Shown: positions 16,474 through 23,261 of the stretch, one piece after another | How positions within the stretch are numbered: the stretch's first letter is position 1 | How the letters are laid out: every line of letters starts with the position of its first letter | Assembly: GCA_024405255.1 (NCBI GenBank) | Contig: JAKSOY010000040.1 | Location: forward strand, 1-23,793 | Reading direction: 5' to 3' | Source: Kiritimatiellia bacterium | GTDB lineage: Bacteria > Verrucomicrobiota > Kiritimatiellia > RFP12 > UBA1067 | DNA length: 23,793 nt | Made by a program: the position numbers and the translations under genes | Notes under the pieces: model-generated | Told to the model about the DNA's origin: nothing | The model's database searches: none | What the model saw: only the letters and a program-made list of their open reading frames with translations

Positions 16474-16527
16474 ATGGGTAAACTCTATTGGATTTTCACC
16501 TTGACTGTAGAACTGGGAAAATGTTAG
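16474..16527 (+). CDS. Possible 17-aa leader peptide with a strong ribosome binding site
   Basis: AGGAGG (16461-16466) lies 7 nt before ATG 16474, which opens a 17-codon frame (MGKLYWIFTLTVELGKC) ending at TAG 16525-16527, 9 nt before the start of the next large gene. The initiation region resembles that of the first giant gene (GGAGGTTGA-A/G-AATGG). If transcripts from upstream cross here, the peptide could couple translation to the downstream ORF. The frame overlaps the candidate promoter at 16501, so both cannot be used on the same transcript. Confidence 0.3.
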   Translation: MGKLYWIFTLTVELGKC

Positions 16528-16530
16528 AAT
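16501..16530 (+). promoter_or_regulatory. Candidate promoter giving a leaderless transcript for the 1055-aa repeat protein
   Basis: TTGACT (16501-16506) and TAGAAT (16525-16530) are 18 bases apart. A start about 7 nt after the -10 box falls on the ATG at 16537. No SD is visible between 16507 and 16536. Confidence 0.55.
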
Positions 16531-16536
16531 TCTTTT

Positions 16537-19500
16537 ATGAAACCTAATATCAAACATTTTGTGATAGCGTGTTTTTGTGGTGTTGCCGTGGGGGCTGGTG
16601 CCGCTACGTGCACCTGGATCGACGGCGCGGCGGGCACCTGGGGTGAGGCCGCGAAGTGGGTCGAGGGCGTGGTGCCTTGCGATGGCGATTCGCTGTCGTT
16701 CGGGGCGACGACGGGCGCGATGGACGATCTCCAATTGACGACCCTTGCGGCGATTGCCAAGACAGGGACGGGCGCGGTGACGCTCCTCGACTTGCCGGGT
16801 GCGCTCGCAATCGGTAAGTTGTCCATGGCAGGTGGTACGTTCACCTTGCGGTGGCGCGACGACACTCCGCCTGAAACGCCCATCCCCGCCACATCGGCTT
16901 TCGTGGGCACGGTGGATCTTGGCGGCGCGGCACTCAAGGATTCGACCAGCATCGCGTCGTCCGGTGGGGCGGTGACCCTCAAGAACGGCCGCTATGCGAT
17001 GACGGGTGATTTCCCGGACAATGCCTGGAACTGCACGGTCGACGAGGGGGCGACGCTCGACGTGAGCGGCCGGATCTACGCTGGGCAGGCGGCCAAAACG
17101 TGGAGGTACCTGACAGTCAAGAACGGCGGCGCGATCAACTTCACAGGTACGGGCACGTCGGTTCTCGGCACTTGGTACAATACACGCTGGATCAATGTTT
17201 CATTGAGCGGTGGGAGCGTCTTCAACCATGTAAATGGCGATGTTTGGGCGGGGGCGTCGGGCGTAGGGGTGGTGACGTGCGACAACAGCGCGTTCGATCT
17301 TGGAGAAAAGACGTTGCGCTGCACGCGGCCTTCGGACAACACCGGCAAGGCGAAGAACAATGGCACTGCGCGTGTCACGCTCACGAACCATGCGGTGTTG
17401 CGGGCGAAGCAGATCACCTACGGCAATCCCTCGGCGACTGGTACGGGCACAGAAGGTCGTACCGACGGTGAATTCACGTTCAAGGCAAGTTCGGGTACGA
17501 CCATCTACGTGGCATCGATTGAAGGCCAGAGCAATGTCTCGAATGCGAACATGACTTTTGACGACGCGACTATCGTACCGCTGGAGCTGGCGAATGCCGC
17601 ACTTCTGAAGGACCACGATGAACGAACGACGGCGGCGGTGCACATTGCGGCGGGCGGCTTGACGATTGCGAACTCGAACGAGGTCGACATTGTTCTCGCG
17701 GCACGCATTGACGGTGCAGGTGCGCTTTTGGTCAAGGCGAACAGCTGCCTGGTGTCGGTGGAGCGTCCGATCGCGTGCGCGGCCGTAACGGTGGAGAATC
17801 CGGGGCGCATCGACCTGGACTGCGAGGGGGCGATTTCCACCGGTAGGCAGGTGACGTTGCTCTACACGGAAGTGCCTACCGTCGGGCAGGTGGTGTCGTG
17901 GGAAACTCGCCCCGAAGGGGTTGTTTTCACGCTGGCGGGCGATGCGGCCGGCGGTTATGAACTGGAAGAGTCGGAGAATGGCATCGTGGTCAAGGCAACG
18001 GGAGCTCGGCCGGCCGTGAATGCCTACTGGAGGGGAACGGGCGAGGATCCGTCGAACATGCTTGACCTCGCGAATTGGGAACTACGTGATGCGGCGGATG
18101 CGGTGATGACACAGGGGTACATCGACGGCTCGACGACTTGCCATTTCCAAAGCGGAGCGCTAGCCTTCGACCTCAATGCCGCGTTCACGTGCCGGATCCT
18201 CTACATTGAAGGCGAAGCCGTGCTCGATGCCGACCTCGACTGGACGGCGGCGGTACCGTTCCAGGTGACGGAAGGGGCGTCGGTCGATCTGAACGGTCAC
18301 ACGCTCGCGTTGTCGTCTCTGCAGAATATCCCGGGGGTGAAATCGACGTTCACGGGCGAGAGCGGCGGGGTCGTCTTTGACGTCGCTGCCGGTAAGACGA
18401 ATGAGGTGGTGGGGTTGAATCTCGTGAATCCGGCCGTGCTCATCAAGCGAGGAGCGGGTACGTTGCGGCTCGTCGATCTCGCGGGACAGCCCGTCCTGAA
18501 GCAGGAGGCGGGCACGACGCTCCTCGCATGGACGGGTGAGCCGGCGGTGAACCCGTTTGCCACGACGCCCGTGAACGCCGTTTTGGGAACGTTGAGCTTG
18601 GGCGGTGCCACGCAGACGTTCGCGGCGGGCATGGGAACGATTTTCAAAAATGGCACCGTTTTGCTGGACGGTAACTACACGACGTCGAATGCGCGATGGT
18701 CCTGGCCGAGCGCGAACGACATCTATACGGTGGGCGCGGGGGCCGAGGTCCATTCTGCCGGCGAATGGTACCAGATGAACAAGCAGTGTCCGCAGTTCTA
18801 CGTGAAGGACGGCGGTATCTTTTCGTACGAAAGCACGGCTCTGTGCAAGCTCGGTTGGCGTTACACGACGCGCAACGGCAAGATCTACCTTCAGAACGGC
18901 GGCGTGTGGCGCATGAACAAGGCCGATCTCGGAGTGGGCATTTCGGGGAACGGTTATCTGTATGTTCAGAGTGGCAGCTTGTTCGATGCGCCGACGCGGA
19001 GCATCTACCTGGATGCGTGGTATATCGCAAGCGACGTCGGCTATGGCTATATGGAAGTCGTCGGTGGCTCGCGGGTGAATGTGAAAAAACTGCTTTTCGG
19101 ACAAGACGGGCATGCGCAAGGTAATGTACGCTTTATCGCCAAGGAGGATTCGCTGCTTTGCCTTGAGTACATGGGACCCGACGGAACGGCCACCTTACCG
19201 AGCGGGTTGAATGTGACCCTGGAAGGCGTGACCATTGTGCCGATGTCCGACACGACGCCAGAATCGCCTCTGTTGAGCGACGGGCAGGACTATGACACGG
19301 CGAAGTTCCACGTCAACGGGGCGGGCCTCTGCGTGAGCAATGTGAACGAGAAGACGCTCGCGTTCGACGCGAAGTTCGACGGAGCAGGTCCGTTCGCGGT
19401 GAAGGCGTTCCGTCAGGACATCGCCCTCGCCTCCACGTTGGCCTGTACGAACGTGGTCCTCACCGACATGCGCACGATGACGCTGTCCGAGGGCGCGCAG

Positions 19501-19704
19501 CTTTCGCTGGATGGGGGAACGGTACGGCTGAACTATTCGAACGGACGCCCTGTGCGTTGCGGCAAGGTGATCTCTTGGACGCCGGATACGCAGCCGACGG
19601 ACGTCGCCTTTGAGCTGGATGAGGTGACGCATCGTCAATTCCTTCTTGAAGTCAAGAGGGACGGCGTTTACATCGCGAGTGGATTGGTCCTGTACCTTCG
19701 TTGA
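16537..19704 (+). CDS. Large exported repeat protein with two beta-helix units
   Basis: A 1055-aa exported protein, related to the two giants but more diverged. The signal peptide covers about residues 1-22 (ending GAGA); a VIAC lipobox-like string at 9-12 falls too early in the hydrophobic core to be convincing. Unit 1 (about 23-490) opens with TWIDGAAGTW...KW and closes GQVVSWETRP. Unit 2 (about 494 onward) opens YWRGTG...LANW and closes GKVISW near 1009. The pre-closing segments align (NSNEVDIVLAARIDGAG with NVNEKTLAFDAKFDGAG), supporting an internal duplication. It lacks the EGEGPDG and FC...QPC signatures of the giants and has no LamG head. It ends GLVLYLR, the same tail type as the other surface proteins. 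Likely role: surface adhesin or structural protein; target unknown. It is followed 42 bp later by the metallophosphoesterase gene. Confidence 0.85.
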   Translation: MKPNIKHFVIACFCGVAVGAGAATCTWIDGAAGTWGEAAKWVEGVVPCDGDSLSFGATTGAMDDLQLTTLAAIAKTGTGAVTLLDLPGALAIGKLSMAGGTFTLRWRDDTPPETPIPATSAFVGTVDLGGAALKDSTSIASSGGAVTLKNGRYAMTGDFPDNAWNCTVDEGATLDVSGRIYAGQAAKTWRYLTVKNGGAINFTGTGTSVLGTWYNTRWINVSLSGGSVFNHVNGDVWAGASGVGVVTCDNSAFDLGEKTLRCTRPSDNTGKAKNNGTARVTLTNHAVLRAKQITYGNPSATGTGTEGRTDGEFTFKASSGTTIYVASIEGQSNVSNANMTFDDATIVPLELANAALLKDHDERTTAAVHIAAGGLTIANSNEVDIVLAARIDGAGALLVKANSCLVSVERPIACAAVTVENPGRIDLDCEGAISTGRQVTLLYTEVPTVGQVVSWETRPEGVVFTLAGDAAGGYELEESENGIVVKATGARPAVNAYWRGTGEDPSNMLDLANWELRDAADAVMTQGYIDGSTTCHFQSGALAFDLNAAFTCRILYIEGEAVLDADLDWTAAVPFQVTEGASVDLNGHTLALSSLQNIPGVKSTFTGESGGVVFDVAAGKTNEVVGLNLVNPAVLIKRGAGTLRLVDLAGQPVLKQEAGTTLLAWTGEPAVNPFATTPVNAVLGTLSLGGATQTFAAGMGTIFKNGTVLLDGNYTTSNARWSWPSANDIYTVGAGAEVHSAGEWYQMNKQCPQFYVKDGGIFSYESTALCKLGWRYTTRNGKIYLQNGGVWRMNKADLGVGISGNGYLYVQSGSLFDAPTRSIYLDAWYIASDVGYGYMEVVGGSRVNVKKLLFGQDGHAQGNVRFIAKEDSLLCLEYMGPDGTATLPSGLNVTLEGVTIVPMSDTTPESPLLSDGQDYDTAKFHVNGAGLCVSNVNEKTLAFDAKFDGAGPFAVKAFRQDIALASTLACTNVVLTDMRTMTLSEGAQLSLDGGTVRLNYSNGRPVRCGKVISWTPDTQPTDVAFELDEVTHRQFLLEVKRDGVYIASGLVLYLR

Positions 19705-19726
19705 AGAATCTGTGGGGACAGACTTC
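19703..19726 (+). other. Small hairpin at the end of the repeat-protein gene
   Basis: GAAG-AA-TCTGT / GGGG / ACAGA-CTTC forms a 9-bp stem with a 2-nt bulge, overlapping the TGA stop. No T-run follows, so it is more likely an mRNA processing or stability element, or chance, than a terminator. Confidence 0.35.
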
Positions 19727-19746
19727 GACAGTAAACAGGAGCTTCA

Positions 19747-21036
19747 ATGAAATTGGCGATTTCTGTTTCGAGAGTTCTCTTTCCAACGACGTCCCTTGCT
19801 GTAAGGGTGTTGTTGCGAGGGGCGTTGATCTGTGTGTTGGCGACGGCCGTTGCGGCACAGGGCGAGACCGAGGTCGAGCGCGAGACGATCAGTACGAACG
19901 CGCTCATCTCGGTGAAGCCGCATCTGCAGCTGATGGGTGAGACGTCCGTCGGTGTCGTGTGGACGACGCGTGAGAAGGCGGACGGCTGGGTCGAGTGGAG
20001 CCAGGACGGTGGGGAGACGTGGCGGACGGCGTGGAACCAGCGCGACGGCCTCAAGGTCGACGCCAACGACCGGATCCACAAGATCGTCGTCGAGGGTTAC
20101 GATCCGGCGAAGCCGCTCAAGTATCGCGTCCGCTCTCGTGCCTACAAGTCGTTCGGCCCGTACAAGGTCGTCCATTCGGGTGTGGAGGGGATGCACGAGG
20201 GCGGCATCAATGCAGTGCTGCCGTCGAACGGCGTGCTCTCGTTTGCCGTATTCAACGACGTGCACGGCTATCTTGAGACGTATCCGAAGATGCTTCGGAT
20301 CAAGGAAGCGACGGAGGGGCTCTCGTTCACCGTCTTCAATGGCGACATCATGAGCCATGTCGACGATCCGGAGAGCCTCGAACGCGGCCTTCTCGGACCG
20401 CTCGCCTACTGTGCGGCGCATACGCAGGCGCCGATGTGGTATCTCCGTGGCAACCACGAGACGCGCGGCGCGTATGCGCGGCACCTCAGGGACCATCTCG
20501 CGCTGCAGAACGACCGCTACTACGGGGCCGTGACGCTCGGGCGGACGCGGTTCGTGTTCCTCGACACGGGCGAGGACAAGACGGACGGCCATGCTTCGTA
20601 TTCGGGACTCGTGGACTTCGAGGGCTACCTCGCCGAACAGACGGCTTGGCTGAAGCGCGAAGTCGAGAGTCCCGCCTGGAAGACCGCGAAGTTCCGCGTC
20701 GTATTCTCGCACATTCCGCCCGACGTGCGGCTCATGAACAAGGAAATCAAGCTCTGGAAGCAACCGCTCCCGCGCATCCGCGCGCTTCACGACGTGTTGG
20801 AGCGGGCGGGTACGACGCTGGTCGTAGGCGCCCATATGCACATGCGCTCCCTGAGGCCGTCGGGTGACCTTCATCCGTACGCGCAGGTGGCCGGTGGTGG
20901 CACCATCAAGGACTGGACAGGTGGCTACCACGAGGCGACGCTGACGCGCTGCGACGTCCACGAAGACCGTATCGTCGTCCGCCAGTTCGGTTCGAATGGC
21001 CGCGAGATCGAGCGGATGGATGTCCGTTCCAAGTGA
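19747..21036 (+). CDS. Exported calcineurin-like metallophosphoesterase with purple-acid-phosphatase-like N-terminal domain
   Basis: A 429-aa protein. AGGAG (19737-19741) lies 5 nt before ATG 19747. The long hydrophobic N-terminus ends near ...TAVAA (about residue 37), a signal peptide with an extended n-region. Residues about 53-145 resemble the FN3-like domain of purple acid phosphatases (PHLQLMGETSVGVVWTT...VEWS). The catalytic domain has the five metallophosphoesterase blocks: FNDVHG (D171, H173), NGDI (D200), GNHE (N236, H237), SHIPP (H322) and GAHMH (H363, H365), all intact. The family hydrolyses phosphomonoesters or diesters using two metals; the substrate is unknown. It probably shares a transcript with the upstream repeat protein. 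The next promoter (21052) begins 16 bp after the stop. Confidence 0.88.
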   Translation: MKLAISVSRVLFPTTSLAVRVLLRGALICVLATAVAAQGETEVERETISTNALISVKPHLQLMGETSVGVVWTTREKADGWVEWSQDGGETWRTAWNQRDGLKVDANDRIHKIVVEGYDPAKPLKYRVRSRAYKSFGPYKVVHSGVEGMHEGGINAVLPSNGVLSFAVFNDVHGYLETYPKMLRIKEATEGLSFTVFNGDIMSHVDDPESLERGLLGPLAYCAAHTQAPMWYLRGNHETRGAYARHLRDHLALQNDRYYGAVTLGRTRFVFLDTGEDKTDGHASYSGLVDFEGYLAEQTAWLKREVESPAWKTAKFRVVFSHIPPDVRLMNKEIKLWKQPLPRIRALHDVLERAGTTLVVGAHMHMRSLRPSGDLHPYAQVAGGGTIKDWTGGYHEATLTRCDVHEDRIVVRQFGSNGREIERMDVRSK

Positions 21037-21051
21037 TTTCGGTTTTCCCTG

Positions 21052-21080
21052 TTGACATTGGAGGTCAAAAGAGAGATAAT
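21052..21080 (+). promoter_or_regulatory. Promoter for the second GDPD operon
   Basis: TTGACA (21052-21057) and GATAAT (21075-21080) are separated by 17 bases. It is nearly identical to the promoter at 15106-15134 (shared flanks CCCTG and GGCA). The leader is about 96 nt. Confidence 0.85.
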
Positions 21081-21418
21081 GGCAACAACAGAAAACGAGT
21101 AAATCGGTTTTGTGCTTGGAAACCCTGGGAGGGGCGAGAGCGGATTTGACTAAAAGTTTGTTGTCTGATGAAAAGGAACTCTATGAACAAGATTGTTTCG
21201 GCGGTTGTGGTGGGATTGGCGATGGGCACGGCTTTTGCCGACCTGTCCATCGTGCGTGAATGCGATGCGGACGAAGGACGCGGCAAGGACGGGATTTTCG
21301 TCGTCTCGCGCGGGGCGGACGATCCCGTGACGAAACCGATTCGGTTCGTCTTCTCGGTCGGCGGCACGGCGAAGCCGGGGTGGACCTACTGTTCGCTCTG
21401 GGGCGACGAGTGCATTCC
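21052..21418 (+). repeat. Direct repeat, copy 2: promoter, leader and 5' end of the GDPD gene
   Basis: Partner of 15106-15466. 21179-21418 is identical to 15227-15466. The direct orientation brackets about 5.95 kb. Confidence 0.9.
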
Positions 21419-22295
21419 GGCGGGGGAGAAGTCCGTTCGCATCCGCATCATTCCGCTCGACGATCCCGAGACGAAAGACGACGCGACGGTGACCCTGACG
21501 CTCCTGCCTTCCACCAGCGCCTACGCGATCGATCCGGCGAAGCGTACGGCAACGCTCAAGGTGCTGAACGGTGCGACCTTTGGCGGACACAACCGTCGCG
21601 ACGCGGGTCCTTGGAACTTCATCGCGCACAAGGGCGCGGGCGAGGGACGCGCGCCCGAGAATTCCCAGGCGGCCGTCGAGGCGGCGGTGCGGGATGGTTT
21701 CGGGTTCGAGAACGACCTGCGGCTGACGAAGGACGGGCGTTTCTACATCTCTCACGACGAGCAGAAGGACATCACGGGCCTTGCGGACTTCAAGGGGGCG
21801 CTCAAGCTGATGAAACCGGGCGTCCTCTACAAGGTCGACTGCAAGTGCGGAAGCGCCGGAATCGACCGGATTCTTGAGGATCTTAAGGCGACGGATGCGC
21901 TGAAGCGTGGTGGGAAGTTGGTGTTCAACCTTGATTTGCCGGGATGCCGGCGCATCGTTCGCGAGGTCCCCGGTGTCGAGGCGTGGATGGGAATGGGCTG
22001 GCGTCGTGGACAGAAATACGATAGCGTCAAAGAGGCAAAGCGCATCGTCGCTTTGTCGAAAGAGTGGAACTGCAAGGGTATTTCGCTCCAGTGGAATGCA
22101 CAAGTCTGTACCAAGGAGTTCTTCGACATCCTCAACGACGCGGGCATGACCGTCGACGTGTGGACGATCGACGATGTGCGCACGGCGAAGAAGGCGATCA
22201 ACCTCGGCGCACGCTGGGTGACGACCAATGCACCGCGGCGTCTCACAAATGAACTCCCGCCTGCGAATCCCCTCGAATCCGCGGATCGCAAATAA
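21183..22295 (+). CDS. Secreted Calx-beta / glycerophosphodiester phosphodiesterase-like fusion, copy 2
   Basis: A 370-aa paralogue of the protein at 15231-16328. ATG 21183 has AAGGA 6 nt upstream; in-frame ATG 21168 is an alternative, and an in-frame TGA at 21147 blocks longer forms. The signal peptide and first 79 residues are identical to copy 1. The Calx-beta-like domain is about 30-130 and the GDPD domain about 143-360. The H-R pair expected in the first catalytic loop is H149-K150 here (IAHKGAGEG). E159, the FENDLRLTKDG pair (E176, D178) and SHD (H191) are kept. GDPDs generally need that arginine for phosphate contact, so activity or specificity may differ. It leads an operon: 15 bp to the DUF6528-like gene. 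Confidence 0.85.
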   Translation: MNKIVSAVVVGLAMGTAFADLSIVRECDADEGRGKDGIFVVSRGADDPVTKPIRFVFSVGGTAKPGWTYCSLWGDECIPAGEKSVRIRIIPLDDPETKDDATVTLTLLPSTSAYAIDPAKRTATLKVLNGATFGGHNRRDAGPWNFIAHKGAGEGRAPENSQAAVEAAVRDGFGFENDLRLTKDGRFYISHDEQKDITGLADFKGALKLMKPGVLYKVDCKCGSAGIDRILEDLKATDALKRGGKLVFNLDLPGCRRIVREVPGVEAWMGMGWRRGQKYDSVKEAKRIVALSKEWNCKGISLQWNAQVCTKEFFDILNDAGMTVDVWTIDDVRTAKKAINLGARWVTTNAPRRLTNELPPANPLESADRK

Positions 22296-22310
22296 CGGAG
22301 GGAGTAAACG

Positions 22311-23261
22311 GTGAAGACAAGACGGGCTTGTATCGCCACCTTGGGTGTTCTGTTGGCGCATGTTTTGGCTGCGGCGACAGAATATCCCCAGCCGATGGCC
22401 TTGGCGACGGAGCAGAAGGAACATCGGCTGGTGCTGCTTTCGCCTTGTGTTGGCACGAACGACGATTCGGTGATTCGTTGGTCGTGGTCTCCGAAGAATG
22501 ATCCCGGCATCAAGCCGACGGATGTCGCCTGGTTCGACCATCCGGACGAGTGCAAGCTTCGTGACGACGGTCGTACGATCTTGGTGACGGCCTCCGGCGG
22601 CGCCTTTGCCGACCTCGACGTCGCTACCAGACGTGTTTGTGCCTACGGAAATGTCGGCGGCAATCCCCATTCCGTCGATCGACTTCCGGACGGCGCCTAT
22701 GTCGTCGCCTCGTCCGATGGAAACCGCCTGACCGTCGTTGACGTGAAGGGCGCCGAGCTCAATCCGTCCAAACAGCGGAAGTCGGTTTTCCCCCTGCGCG
22801 ATGCGCATGGTGTCGAATGGGATGCGCGGAGGAATTGCCTCTGGGCGATCACCGTTTGGGATGTCGTGCGGTATTCCTACGACAGTGAACGGAAGTCGCT
22901 GACGCCGATGAACACCTATTCCTTCAAGAAAATCGGTTTCGGCGGTGGGCACGATCTCGTCCTTTTCCCGTCCCCGAAGGGTGACCGTCTCTGGTTGACG
23001 GCGCACGAAGGGGCCGCGTCGCTCGATCCCGATACGGGTGCGTTTGAAATCATCTGGCGGGTGGGATGTCCCAGCGTCTCGCGGTACGGTAACTACCGGC
23101 TTTTTGTCAGGTCCACCGAGCGCTGGTGGACGGATGCCGTGACGGCGCGTCCCGTTTCGCCTCCGGACAAACCCTTGACCTATCGTCTGAAGGGTGCGCG
23201 TTTCTACAAGGTGAAGCTGCTCAAGCCGTCTGCCGTCTGGCGGCTTGATCAAGGAGAGTGA
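22311..23261 (+). CDS. Exported beta-propeller-like protein (DUF6528-type)
   Basis: A 316-aa protein starting at GTG 22311, supported by the GGAGGGAG string (22297-22304) 6 nt upstream and 15 bp from the preceding stop. The signal peptide covers about residues 1-22 (ending VLAAA). The body has repeated blade-like segments: W-W-P near the start, ILVTASGGAFADLDVAT, YVVASSDGNRLTVVDVKG, HGVEWDARRNCLWAITV, LWLTAHEGAASLDPDTG. This resembles the DUF6528 family of uncharacterised proteins seen in glycan-degrading bacteria; the match is from memory. No catalytic motif is evident. Its position directly before a GH43-like enzyme (TGA abuts ATG) suggests a role in carbohydrate binding or processing, which is inference. 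Confidence 0.7.
   Translation: MKTRRACIATLGVLLAHVLAAATEYPQPMALATEQKEHRLVLLSPCVGTNDDSVIRWSWSPKNDPGIKPTDVAWFDHPDECKLRDDGRTILVTASGGAFADLDVATRRVCAYGNVGGNPHSVDRLPDGAYVVASSDGNRLTVVDVKGAELNPSKQRKSVFPLRDAHGVEWDARRNCLWAITVWDVVRYSYDSERKSLTPMNTYSFKKIGFGGGHDLVLFPSPKGDRLWLTAHEGAASLDPDTGAFEIIWRVGCPSVSRYGNYRLFVRSTERWWTDAVTARPVSPPDKPLTYRLKGARFYKVKLLKPSAVWRLDQGE

Noticed and set aside
16211..16504. Plus-strand open frame of 97 codons overlapping the GDPD 3' end
   Set aside because: Its first half is a shadow of the GDPD coding sequence and it has no SD; the rest is arginine/proline-rich with no domain.
16561..16572. Lipobox VIAC in the 1055-aa protein
   Set aside because: The cysteine comes at residue 12, only four hydrophobic residues after the charged region, and the hydrophobic core continues beyond it to a normal signal peptidase I site.
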